Below are positions 52,089 to 63,985 of a stretch of 64,000 nt of DNA, piece by piece (the stretch's first letter is position 1; each line of letters begins with the position of its first letter). The position numbers and the translations under genes are program-made. The notes under the pieces are model-generated. The model searched no databases and was not told where the DNA came from. It saw only the letters and a program-made list of their open reading frames with translations. Source of the DNA: Aulostomus chinensis (lineage: Eukaryota > Chordata > Actinopteri > Syngnathiformes > Aulostomidae); NCBI GenBank assembly GCA_037954235.1, contig JBBMOA010000017.1:15532027-15596026 (forward strand), written 5' to 3'.

Positions 52089-52412
52089 CATCCGGTGGAT
52101 GGCCTTGAGCAGTTGCTTGGAAGAGTGTGTGGGTGTGTGTACTTACAGTATATAGGCCTAAATTTACAAGTGCACTAAAAGAGTGCAAGGGTGTAGAAGA
52201 CTTTGGCAATGATTCTGCAAATGCAAAACTGAAACGATGAACTATGGTGGGAACCTGTTCCACTGCTTTTCTGGTCTTTTTTTTGTATATGATTTTTACG
52301 ACCATTTTGATGAAGCGTTGGAAAAAGTGAATTGATCTGAAATGAAAGACAAAGGATATACAAGTTCAGTTGAGGTCAAGTCTGCTCAGCCAAGCAATTT
52401 CTAGCTGTTTCA

Positions 52413-52472
52413 AACACACACACACACACACACACACATACACATATATACTGTATATATACTGTATATATA

Positions 52473-52521
<49 letters not shown>

Positions 52522-52658
52522 ATATATGGGGCAGCATGGCTAAGAGGTACAGTGGCAATCAAGCAACCGAATGAAGGGTTGTAGGTTCGGTCCTCACCCC
52601 CGGTGAACATGTTGAAGTATCCTTGATCAAGATACTGAACCCATAATTGCTTCACCAT

Positions 52659-52729
<71 letters not shown>

Positions 52730-53165
52730 AGATGACACCAGAGGGGTATATACATCTATACGTATATATACATATATACATACATACATACATACATACA
52801 CACATATATATATGTGTGTATATGTATAGAAGTATATATATGTGTGTGTGTGCATATATGTATATATACGTATAGATGTATATATACATATATACTGAGT
52901 CCATTTATATCATTCAAATATTTATGTATGTATGTATATATATGTATGTATAAATATTTGTATGTATATATATATACACACACACATATATACATATATG
53001 TGTGTGTATATATGTATGTGTGTATGTATGTATGTATGTATGTACATGTACACATATACATATATATGTGTGTGTATATATGTACTGTATATATGTGTGT
53101 GTGTGCGTGTGTATAAATTTGTATATGTATATATGTATATGTATATATGTATATATACATATATT
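52413..53165. repeat. Microsatellite-rich block: CA, TA, GT and TATG arrays around a SINE
   Basis: CA run (52,413-52,438), TA run (52,478-52,517), family B SINE with GT run, then about 420 bp of mixed TATA, CATA and TGTA units (52,745-53,165). Many open frames of Tyr/Ile/His or Cys/Val repeats are artefacts. Confidence 0.9.
52531..52745 (+). mobile_element. SINE family B, copy with an expanded GT microsatellite
   Basis: Head GCAGCATGGCTAAGAGGTAC contains A box TGGCTAAGAGG and B box-like GGTTCGGTCC. The TCCTTGATCAAGATACTGAA block is typical of a widespread teleost SINE. A GT run (52,661-52,725) sits inside the element before GAATGAGATGAC. Confidence 0.7.
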
Positions 53166-53679
53166 CCGTTTTAAGCTAAATCAATGGACACAACATTTTT
53201 ATGAGAATTTGTGTCTTGAGGCATCAAATTATTATCTTTGATTCTGAGCGTGGTCAATGTCTCACTGTCTCATGATGAGAGTCAGCTGTTTTCAGGAAGT
53301 GCTGAACATGTTAATGACCAAACATTCTCGCTTCCCCAGAAAAATCTAATAAGGCCCACTCCCACATTTCCTGGCAGGGCCAAGTCACTTACAGTAATCA
53401 TTTGAACCAGTCTTTTTTGTTGTTGTTTTTCTTGATTTTTTTTCCGCAACATTGTCAAACTTCTGTGCAATGTACATGCTTGGTTTTATGTCTATGATCA
53501 GTGTATATTGTTTTCTGTCTTGGTTGTTGTTGTCAATTTGAATTTTTAATTTTTCTACTCCAGCATTTTGGTGGTATTTTCTATTTCCTCTTTTAATTCT
53601 CATTATTTAATGTTTATCTAGTTTTTTCTTCAATACTCATGTCTTTATTTAATTTTCTCACATATCTGCCTTTTTTAAT

Positions 53680-54064
53680 CCATCCATCCACCCATCCATT
53701 CATTTTCTTCCATTTGTCCTGTTCAGGGGGGGGGGGGGGGGGGGGGGGGGATGGAGCCTATCCCAGCTGCTTTCGGGCGAGAGGCAGGGTTCACCCTGAA
53801 CAGGACACCAGTCCATCTCAGGGCCAACACATGGAGACAGACAACCATTCACACTCACAGTCACACTTACAGTCAATTTAGAGTATCAATCAGCCTCATC
53901 CTCTCTTGATGTCTTTGGACTGTGGGAGGAAGCTGGAGTACCAGAGAGAACCCACGCAGGCACAGGGAGAACATGCAGAAAGATCCCGTGCCCGAGCTGG
54001 GACTCGAACCTCGAACCTTCTTGCTGTGAGGTGACAGTGCTGACCACTGCACCACTGAGCCACC
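53680..54064 (-). mobile_element. SINE family A, copy 5, with a 25-G run
   Basis: Reverse copy from the CCATCCATCCACCCATCC tail to the GAGCCACC head. A run of 25 G at 53,726-53,750 replaces the short G tract usual at this spot. A B box-like GGACTCGAACC is present in reverse. Flanks are T-rich and no clear duplication can be called. Confidence 0.8.
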
Positions 54065-54360
54065 CCCCCCCTTTTTTTTTTAAATAATCTTTTTTTAATG
54101 ATCTTATCAGAGAATATTTTTTATTTCTTTCTATTCTTCTTTTTTTATTTCTCTCAACTCTGCTCACTAACTCCTGCTCATCTGTAATTCTTTAATGTTC
54201 TACAAAATTAAATTTCATTTCTCTGAAAAAAAAGACATAGAAAAGAAACTGCCATGGAGGTGATAATACTTTCTAGAAATTTTTCATTGTCACTCTCACA
54301 GATATAAATTAACTTTTTCTACTACCTCTACTACTTCTACTACTACAATGACTGCTAATA

Positions 54361-54590
54361 TTACTAGAGGTAGAGTGGCTGTCTAGAAACCAAAGGGTTG
54401 GTGGTTTGATCCTCACTTCCCCCGGTGACCATGTACAAGTATCCTTGAGCCAGATACTGAGCCTATAATTGCTCCTGATGGCCCTGTGACGGACTGGCGA
54501 CCTGTCCCAGGTGAACCCCGCCTCTCACACAATGCCAGCTGGCATAGGATAAGCAGTATAGAAAAATGGATGGATGGATGGATGGTTCAA
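54361..54590 (+). mobile_element. Chimeric SINE: family B head with family A tail
   Basis: The first half (GGTAGAGTGGCTG, B box-like GGTTTGATCC, ATCCTTGAGCCAGATACTGA) matches family B. From about 54,480 the text changes to the family A 3' half (GACGGACTGGCGACCTGTCC, GTGAACCCCGCCTCTC, GGATAAGC) and ends in ATGGATGGATGG. The switch point is at GGCCCTGTGA, which resembles the family A GGCCCTG(T)GATGG stretch. Confidence 0.7.
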
Positions 54591-56706
54591 GTATGTTATT
54601 TTTTTTCTACTATTGCAGTGTTACGCACTTAGCAGAAGAGGGCAGTGTTTCCAATTATTTGCCTTTACAGTGCAGTTCAATTATAATTACAACCTTGTGC
54701 TTATCAAATTACATGCCAGAAATACAATGAATTTGCAGTACTTCTGCTACTTCTTTTACAACTTAACTGATCCTTCTGTCGGGAGGCAGCTGCCACATTA
54801 TGTCAAGTTCATGTAATTGTCCCTTTTAAGCAAATTCTTTTTTTTTTTTTGAGGATTCAACCTTGTGTCGTTCCTGAGTTTTCTTCATTTGAATGGCAAT
54901 CAATGTGAGAGAGATTATAAGCGCTGGGCTGTTTTTTTTTTGGACATATAATGATATATCTGGTGATCTAATGCAACAGGAGCTGTGGGTGCGTGCTGTT
55001 GCATCCTTCAGGATGTAGTTCGATAAGGGAAACAACCCTCCAGTCCGGTGGCAATACTAGTGTGAAACGGCAGTAAGATGCTTGGCATGGGGGAACCGAG
55101 AGCAATGCTATACTTGATGAACTAATTTCATTACTCTGCATGTTTCCTCAGCTTAGAGCCAATCACATAGTTGGCTGCTCTCGAGTGCAGGTCACACATA
55201 ACAGCCGCTAAATTGTGACAGTGGCCCAGACTGGCATACCTTAGCGCATAATCTGATTATCGGATCAATAACACAGCAACATTTGGTGCATAGCTGGGAT
55301 GACTGGCTTCTTCTCTGGTTGCACATTGCTGGCATTTGCCGCTCGTTCCCACTTTATAGGTGACAAAGTGTGAATGCGAGCCGGAATTCAAATGGAAGGC
55401 CTTTGAATAAGAGCAACCTTGATCACATCTGGTTGTGCTTCTCGAGGAATCGCGCCGCAACGACAAAAATATCAACACACTCTGTAGGTCAGTGTGTAAA
55501 ATGAGAAAGGGATCTAAAAGTAAGCAAAGGCTCCAACAAGTCTAAACCAAATATAAGTTCTGACAAATATTGAGGCTAATTTCTTTTTTGAAATATGATA
55601 TTTATCTTCCTCTATTTCCATCCAGCTAATGTGCTTTGGTGCTCAGATGATACTCGCACGCAAACATACTTTTAAGAGATGTCAAAAATTACCATAAAAA
55701 TATTTATTGACATCACAATCTCATTGGACACAAAAAAAACATGAGAAATGACACACAAAATGATTAAGAAATTTCCAATTCGAATAAACTAAGAACTAAA
55801 ACAGAACATCATCAAATTTAAAGAACAAAAATTGTTGTTGATGAAACTGAACACATTTTCTGATATGTTTTTGAGAAATGGTCTTCATTTTTTAAAAAAA
55901 TCATTGTCGATAGTTCAGAAATCCCACCTAAAACACATGGTGAGATCATTTCTATCATCTCTGTTTAGAAAACAAAGGAAACTGAACCACAGAAACACTG
56001 GCCTAACCAAACATTTTAGAAATGCACATGAACACCAATAAATAGAAACACTTAATTTCAGAAAGCAAAAATTAATAGAATAATAACCAAAACAAGAGGC
56101 ATCGTGTCAGCAGTCATAAACTGCTTCCTGTTTATCGCTTGCATGTTGCCTTTGTGAACTGCAGATAAGTGGATGATGACAACCACTGCACCAAACACAA
56201 GGCATGAGACAGAGATAACCAGGGACATTGGAGGGAATCCCTGCTTGCCGCTATTCATCCCCCTGTCCCTCCATTCATCCCTCTATCGCTCTGTCCTCTG
56301 CAAAAGTCTGCTGTGATCCTGTGTTTCCCAGTCCAAACAGGTCACCGTGGCTTTCACCTTGCCAAGGTCTGTGCTGCTCCAGGAGAGGGAGTGGAAGAGT
56401 GACACGGTGAGGGAGATGAGACAGAGAGGGCAGAAGTACAGATTATGGACAGAGACACACGTTCTCTCTTTTTTTCTCTCTCTCTCTCTTTGTCTCTCTC
56501 TTTCGGCTTTATCTCCATGGTGCACACACGTCAACCTGGAGCAAGACTGTATACTGGCAGGAGAAGCCAGGAGCAGAGAGTAGGGGGTGGATAAATGGGG
56601 ATGTGTGTGTGTGGGGGGGATAGAGCGACACGCTTCTTCAATACCGGAGCAGGTCCAGGGACTAATTGGATCTGGTAATGGCTGGTCAATGTGACTGAAG
56701 GGCTCG
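54591..56706. other. Intergenic plus presumed vgll2 3' UTR
   Basis: The right part (down from 56,706) is the 3' side of the vgll2-like gene. The first minus-strand AATAAA I noted is at 55,703-55,708, about 1 kb after the stop. No other exon recognised. Confidence 0.4.
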
Positions 56707-59700
56707 TTAAAACCAGTACAGCTCCTTGCCTTTCTTGTGCTGCTGGAGGCCTGAGAAAAGAGGACAAGGAAACAATAAGGAGGACAACAGGGAATGCAGG
56801 TTGTCATGGAGCTTACTTTTGCTTAACATCCTGTTTAAGATTTGTTAGGGGGTGGGCGCTTGCTAAATGATTACATTGTGTTGTATATACGAGTGGGGTC
56901 ATGTGTGTGATGTGTCCACTCTGGGGCTTGAGGTATTCAACATCACGAGTGTATGCATGCATCAAGAAATACAGACGCAAGAGTGTGTATTTGCAGGCGC
57001 TACGAAGAATCTGTGTGTAACTGAATAATATCACTTTCAATGCCTGGGCAACGTCTTCTGACAAATTTCTGTGGGTGTCTTTTTGATATTTCTCTAATCC
57101 AGTCTGTTTACCTGCATCCATGTTGAGGGCCAGCGTCTGCCCGACGTCACCTGGGGGAAGCAGGCCAGGCCAGGAGGCAGTGGGCTCAAGCTTGCTAACT
57201 TCATAGTGACTTGGCAAAGTAGGCAGGTGAGGTGGTCGCACCGTGGGCATGAGCAGAGGCCCGTAGTGGGGCTCCAGAGCAGAAGGGGAATAAAGTTCAT
57301 GGAGAGGCCTTGGTGGCCCGTAAGCCTGGGCCTGAGGGTATCCCCAGCTCTCTGGGGGGTGAGGATGGGAGTGAGGATGAGCATGTGGGTGAGGATGAGC
57401 ATGTGGGTGTGGCAGACCCGGGTGTAGCCCCGATGCGTATGGGTCCATGGAATAGGAGGGAGCCCCCGTCTCACAGTGGGAACGACTCTGAGGCGAGGAG
57501 TAGTTACTGTCCCAGAAGGAAGGGGGGAAGCTTCGTCGACTGCTCGGTGAAGGAGTATCTAGTGGAGGGATGGAGAGGGTGGGGGTCACACTTAGGCCAA
57601 GTCATGAACTTGTGCACAATTACGGAGTCAATCCCTTGATTTATAGAGGCAAATGGAAAGGCTGGAACTGTGCAAGAGGACAACTCATGGTAAATTGTAG
57701 ATGTCACTCACATGACTGATACACCCCTTGCCCAGATATCTTCCCCATTGGATCATACTGTCACACAGTACTAGCTTGAACAAGACACAGAAATAAACAC
57801 AACCACATTCTAGCAGACAGAGATAGAGGGAGAGGGAGTGAGCGAGAGAAAGGTAGAAAGAGAGACGTCTATATCCTAGAATTCTATATAAGGCAGACGC
57901 TCTGATCGAGAGGGAGCTCAAGGCTCACAGAGCCTTAAATCTCTTGCTGTGGTGACATCTCTCACTCTCATGTCAGGTCAGTACTTCTAGAAGTCTTACA
58001 ACACATGTGCACTGCACACACAGACACACAACTCTGGCCCTGTGTGAGCACCGACTGCCCCTTTCTTCTGTCTCCTGCACCCCCACCTGTTGTTTTTTCT
58101 GCTCCCCCTCCTCCTCGCCCTTGACAGAATGTCAGCGGGCCATTATGTTTTTAGCAGTAGAGCAGTAGACTTTTATATTTAGATATTCCTCTGAAAAAAG
58201 ACACCATGTGGCACTCTGGGAGGTAGTGTTTCCTTCTGCCCCTATCACACAGACCACAGCATATATAAATCTGAGCGGCAGGCAGGCTAGTGAGTGAGCA
58301 ACCATTGTGGGGCAGGAGCTGGAACGAGAGTCAGAATGACAGGCACAGAGATGTTTGAAGGGGATACACCAGCGAGGCTGTCCGCTTACGGCCATGTATA
58401 AACATAGTATCTGTTGTGAGGCAGGAAGTGTGTGTTATTGCTGAAATGAAGATGTTAAACCGAACAACAAAAGAGACAAATAAAGACAGAATATGTCATA
58501 TTGCAGCCCTCTGGCAGAACTTGTCTTCCATACATTCGCAGGATTAGCAAATGACCTCTTTCACTTTGAATTCCGGTGGTGCAGTAAACATTACAGTAAA
58601 AGCTAAACCATCTGGAAAAATGAATAACAAAACTGATGTTGAATGTAACTTGGAACTTTTTAGTTGTCCGTCTAGTCATTTATTTTGAAGGCACTTAACA
58701 AATTTTTGACTCACAATTCATAAAAAATACCATGTAAACACCTAAGTTTATTCACCGTGGATATGATAATTTCCAGATGTCTGATTTTGACCAACTTTAA
58801 AAAGTAGATCTAACCTTAAAACATCAAACCTACCAACCTGCGTAAATACAATTTTGATTTCTTAAAAGTTTGAACAGGATTCAAAGAAGTCCCCTTGGAC
58901 TACCAATGACTCAAGGCCCCCCCCCCCCCCCTTCCCCGACCTCGGACACCCACTGCCTGACCTCTCAAGGGACAACAGTTCCAAAAAACAGCCTTTCTGT
59001 CGTGTCACCTGATCAAATCACCTGTCTGTAGCTTTGCTGTGCTCTGCAGAACCATCAGCTCTTCCTGTGTGGCCCCAAAAAAGCAAGCCACACAGACAAC
59101 TGTGACACCTGTACCCACATAAATAATGAAACGACTCGTGATGAAACCAAACTAAACTCACAATACTCAACTATTCATCCGACTGTGCGACTCTTCGGTG
59201 CACACAACACATTTTTGGGCTGAAAAACATTATCATTTAATAAATTAGAATAGAGTTAAGAAACAATTTTCTCAAATATCAGTGGTTGTTTTCTCACATA
59301 GACTGGGTGTACTCAATAGAATCCCATCTCTGTGTTGTTTTACTCTATTTTGGACACATAAAAAGGTTTCAGTCACAAAGGAAAGTTACATGAAAACTCA
59401 GTGCGGTGATTGTGCAAATACTTCTCACAAATGCATGTGTGGTGTACCTGTGCCCTGCTGATCTGATGCCCGTCGTTTGCCCTCTCTTTCCATGTAGGAG
59501 CTGAGGGCCCTTGAGAAATGCTCGTCAACCACACTGCTGATATCGCCCTGGTAGTAGGTGAAGAGGACACAGCGAGAAGTCAGGTACTCAGCCTCAGGGG
59601 CCTCCTGCTTGTCCTTGGGGCCCTCCTCTGGCCTTGAAGCTGCAGGTGTGTAGGAGGAAGATGAAGATGAGGACGAAGCGGAGGAGGACGTTGATCCACC

Positions 59701-60313
59701 GGTGCCTTGGCCCCCAGACATCCCCTCAGGACCCCTGGGAGTGTCCATAAAATCCCGGCAGTGAGGAGAAGTGCTGGTCAGACCAGTGGGAGCCTGCCGG
59801 GAGAGTGTGGTGTGTTGGGGGGGTGGGGGTGGGGGGGCAGGGAGATGGGTAAGACAGGTGTTGCAGACGAGAGTTCTGAATACATTTTAACAAAATGTTA
59901 TTTTCTGTGTTGCATAATTGAAGTGAGCTTTGAGCGTGAGAAATAAGCTTCTGTGCTTGTTGATACAAAACAGCAACATCGGACGTCAAGAGTTACGCAA
60001 ATTATTCATTTTACGCAAAGACCAAATTTTACGCACATTACTTATAGCTTAAATCAACAATTCGATCAGACGCACAAAATACATTTCAAGAATTTCAGCA
60101 TCGGTTGATTTGCTTTACGCACAAGCTGAATTTAGTTGTCCCTCAACGCAACTTCAGGTCCACACTTAATGAAATGATATTAGATAAGCTATCAACGGAA
60201 GATTTGCATAATTAATATTTTCATACCTGTAAACTGTTGATAAAAGCAGGAGCGGTCGGTGCGTACGATGCGTAATGTCCATAGGCTGGGTACATAACAT
60301 CCAAACAGCTCAT
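56707..60313 (-). CDS. vgll2b: Vestigial-like family member 2 (VGLL2-type TEAD co-factor), 4 coding exons, complete
   Basis: Nuclear transcriptional co-activator that binds TEAD factors; VGLL2 orthologues act in skeletal muscle and pharyngeal development. Minus-strand coding exons are 60227-60313, 59448-59793, 57112-57558 and 56707-56750, all GT/AG with consistent phases, 924 nt and 307 residues. Exon 1 begins MSCLDVMYPAYG, the VGLL2-type start, with ACC before the ATG. Exon 2 has a Ser-rich run (residues about 64-76) and the Tondu domain at residues 99-126 (YLTSRCVLF...VVDEHFSRAL). Exon 3 has the conserved SFPPSFWDSNY block (154-164), a His/Pro-rich tract (195-212) and YGPLLMP (243-249). Exon 4 adds only 13 residues ending ELYWF. 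The MSCLDVMY start and PEAEY before the Tondu domain favour VGLL2 over VGLL3, although the C-terminus also resembles VGLL3. The 'b' assignment is a guess. Final intron 57,111-56,751 is largely open in frame. Confidence 0.9.
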
Positions 60314-60620
60314 GGTAAATGAGCGGCGTCTTCACAGTTCCGTGGAATCCGACCTTGCCGAGAAAAAGAGTGACAACATTCCGGTTTTGTTGCAGAATAG
60401 AAAACGAGCCCGGTGATCGTTGATCAGTGTGAAAAAGTCTGTGCCAGAATGATCATAGTCACCCCAGAAGGAGCGCACCTCTCCGCCCCCTATGTGCGCC
60501 GCAACAGCTGCGGCAGCAAAATGTGTTGAGGGTTATGGTGCAAGCATAAGGGTGTCCTGTCCTGTACATCTCTGCATCGACCCCTCCCACCATTACAACC
60601 CCTCACCACCAACACACCCA
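60314..60620 (-). promoter_or_regulatory. Presumed 5' UTR/proximal promoter region of the vgll2-like gene
   Basis: This is the sequence directly upstream of the vgll2 start codon. It contains a GC-richer stretch (60,470-60,525) and a CAGCTG E-box at 60,505-60,510, the type bound by myogenic bHLH factors. No clear TATA box is seen. Assignment as promoter rests on position only. Confidence 0.3.
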
Positions 60621-62125
60621 CACGCAGACTATTGATTGCATATAAGCAAACAGTTTCTTTTCATACATATGAATTTTGATGACTTTTTTAAAAATTACTA
60701 TTTAAAAGCCAAAAGTATAGATGTAGATTGGCAATTTTTTTCATTTTAAAAATGGGAGGGAAAAAATGGATGTGACATCCACAACTTTAACATCTTGGCG
60801 TAAAATAATGGTTAAATAGACTGTCACCCTGTTACACAAATAGATTTGGATGAAGTCATCGAGCATAGTGACCAATCACACGACAATGAGCACATGACAC
60901 GTGATTCGCTGAATTTGTGTTCTTTCCTTGTACAGTGGATACTTGAAAACTTTGTGCACAGTCCAAGCTGAAAGTGTATCCATGGTCTTAAAACAGCCAT
61001 CGGTTGCCAAGTAAACCTTCGAGTCATCTGAAGTATTTAGTGTGTTCCCAGAATGACACATAGGTGTCAACTATAGGTTGCATACACTGGTCATACCAAC
61101 ATGGAAGAGAAAGGGACTCTGCACAAATCTATGGCAAATTATCACCTATCGACAGTGCAAACAGACAGATATTTTCACACACACATACACATACGAACAC
61201 ACAGTTCTACTCACGTAGAAAATACGAATCAGCTCAACATGTACAAATGTATCTTGAAAATATTAAACTTGGTAAACAACAGGTTAGCAAAAGTAGATTC
61301 TCCTATTTCCCCTTGTTTTAAGAGTTTACAGGTGCCTTGTGTTTGGGCATGCCACTCTTTTTGACAGGCACTTCAGAATGCCTGGGAGAATAGTGTGGAA
61401 AATTTGCAGAATTCCATGGACGAGTGTCAGATGAGGTGGAATGTCTCTGATGTATGCTAGTGGACAAGCTCCTGGGGAAGTTACATCGTCTCTCTGCTGC
61501 GTTCTCTAGATGGAGAACATGACCAACGTCTCGCTATGTCCACATCACACATACTTTTAATACCTTTAGGCCAGTTATTGGCATGCTAATGAATCAGACA
61601 TGCTCTTTAATAGTCGTGGATTCATGGACGCATGCAGTAAATTCTCATTTTGCACAAAGTCTTGCATCACTGTTCAGATATAAACTAATTTTACAGCATG
61701 GAATTGTAATACGACACGGCATGTTTTGCATCATTACAGCCACAGGAGACCATGAAACGTTTGAAATACAGTTGATCAAACTATGTTTTTTTATGAACAT
61801 ACAGCAAATGTACAGATTATCACGGTACTAATCATATTTTAGTCCATTACCCTCATGTGCCAAATGGGCTCATACATCAACATGCAGGGTGGCATTGGAG
61901 TCTGGGGGAAGGAGTGATGCAATGCTAGAAAGCTCAGTGTTACAACAGCGTGATCAACAGCTGCAGCTGACGGAAGGGAAGAGAGAGGCTACTATTAGTA
62001 TTAATGGCCATGACAACATTTCTCTCTGTGGCTCTTTCTGTCTCTGTTTCTCCCTCCCACTTGTCTTTCCTTGTAAAAAATATACCTGTTCTGTGTTTAA
62101 TCACTATCTTCCACCTGAAAGAGCC
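60621..62125. other. Upstream flank of the vgll2-like gene
   Basis: AT-rich, no exon recognised. Likely to carry distal promoter or enhancer sequence because of its position. Confidence 0.4.

Positions 62126-62218
<93 letters not shown>
62126..62218. repeat. GT microsatellite (93 bp)
   Basis: GT dinucleotides with one TATG interruption near 62,149. Confidence 0.95.
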
Positions 62219-62219
<1 letters not shown>

Positions 62220-62954
62220 CCTCATTTAACTATATTTGTAGGGTATGAAAACCCAGAGCCAGCACAGTGGAGCAGGACTGAGTCCTTAAATCAGGAAGTG
62301 TTGAACATCCATTTCCCTCATCTCAAACTCAGTGGAATTTTTAGCTTAGCTAGCTGGTTAATGCATAAACTATTTCAATGTTGGATGAATTTGTAAAATT
62401 CAGTGACGATTGTCAATAACACGCTAAATGAGACGAAAGAAGTTGTCATAGATATTAAATGTCATTGTGCCAAAAATTAATGTTATGTGAAACCAGTTGT
62501 GGTGATGGTATGGTGCCATGCTTTTATGATATATCTTGTTCTCATAGCATAATGTTTACTTTGTACTTGTAACGACTGCATTTATACTTCCAAAATCATA
62601 AAATTGGCATTTATTTGTGATGATTATCTTTCTGAATATACATATTAGCAAGAGAGATCATTTTTGACAGTATGCCCAAATCCAATGTGAAAATATCATT
62701 GGCTTTTGCTGAGACAAACTACTGGGATGCTTTCTTCTGACTTGTCCCACAAAATAGGTCACATGGCTAGACGTGCTTCATGGGGTGAAAATGCAGGATC
62801 TTCAAATGGCTCTTTGTGGGATATGATTTTTGTTTCTCCTGGGGATGTGTTTGGGTTTTATGTGGGTTAAGATTATGCTCTAGTGTTGGCATTTACTTGT
62901 TGCAACTGAGGTTAAGTTGAGGATTGTTTATTTACGAAAGAATATCAATGATAG
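62219..62954. other. Intergenic, nothing recognised
   Basis: AT-rich unique-looking sequence between the GT microsatellite and the GTCCCCACAAAGATAG repeat. No exon, RNA gene or repeat family recognised. Confidence 0.4.
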
Positions 62955-63244
62955 GTCCCCACAAAGATAGCAATGCCTACTCTGTGTCTACCCTATCTTT
63001 GTGAGGACGAATTTTAGTTTTAAACTGAATAAGTGAGGACATGTTGGAACATTTTCATTTGGTCTTCATTTCTAGAGGTACAGTTACATTGCAGTTTTAG
63101 AATTAAAATTTTTAGAGTTTTTGGACCATAGGTTTTATGTTTAAGTTTGGAATTGGGTAGGAAAGAGTTGGGTTTAGTGCATGTAACTGGCAGGGTGAGG
63201 TGCTAGAAAGTGCACTATGTCATTGAATGTCCTCACTAGGATAG
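62955..63244. repeat. Probable non-autonomous interspersed repeat with inverted GTCCCCACAAAGATAG motif
   Basis: GTCCCCACAAAGATAG (62,955-62,970) is repeated inverted at 62,993-63,008 (CTATCTTTGTGAGGAC, 15 of 16 pair) and again in direct orientation at 63,229-63,244 (GTCCTCACTAGGATAG). Similar GTCCCCACAAAGATAG sequences are common beside GT microsatellites in fish, and a GT run follows here at 63,256. Confidence 0.5.
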
Positions 63245-63905
63245 CTGTAAACATTGTGTGTGTGTGTTTGCGTGTGTGTCTACATTTACGTGTATATGCT
63301 GAAAATAAACATAGGTTACATCACTCCTTGTGACCCTGCAGCACATCTAAGCCCCGCCCCTTTCAAAAGATGTCTGAACAGGAAAAGTCTCCCATTGGCT
63401 GAGATGTTGCAGGCCAGTTGAGATAGTAATGGCAACCTGGTTTTATTTAGACCACTATTCACATTGCAACACCGCCATTAATAGTTTACGCTCTATACTA
63501 GAAATACCAGTGCATTCAATGCAAAACTGCACACATGTATATATTCATCAGCTCTTTACATGGCATATTATTTAAGCTATAGATGATAAGAAGAAAAAAC
63601 TGCAAATTAGCAAAAAATTGTGAGCCTGTGGTGGTGGACTGTAAAGTTTGGTTTGTTGAGATATGAACCCGAAACCATGAGCTACCTCCTGAAACAACAA
63701 GGCCTTTATTAAGGTCTCAGTCTAGCTTAGTCCCAAGGGGGTCGGACCTTAGGATTCCACCGTTGTTTATACGCCTGAATGTGTATGTGTGTGTGTATCT
63801 GTGAGTGTGTATATATATGTCTAAGTCAGAGATGTACAGCTGCCCCGTTGTCCAGTTCCACACAAACTAATCTCAGCTGTTCAAAATCATCACCCAGTGT
63901 CATCA
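63245..63905. other. Intergenic, nothing recognised
   Basis: Contains short GT runs near 63,256 and 63,785 and otherwise unremarkable sequence. Confidence 0.4.

Positions 63906-63983
<78 letters not shown>
63906..63983. repeat. CA microsatellite (78 bp) at the window end
   Basis: Uninterrupted AC dinucleotides. Confidence 0.95.

Positions 63984-63985
<2 letters not shown>

Larger units (their letters stand above)
49633..52412. other. Upstream of the cathepsin gene, repeat-rich
   Basis: The first 100-200 bp should hold the cathepsin 5' UTR and promoter, but no TATA box or 5' exon can be fixed. The rest is TG, GA and GT arrays plus AT-rich text with no exon recognised. Confidence 0.5.

Noticed and set aside
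52410..53174. Several overlapping frames of 80-164 residues rich in Tyr, Ile, His or Cys
   Set aside because: Translations of TA, CA, GT and TATG microsatellites on both strands.
56283..56807. 174-residue minus-strand open frame overlapping the last vgll2 exon
   Set aside because: A different reading frame from the conserved GLQQHKK end and not joined by the phase-correct splice; treated as a shadow.
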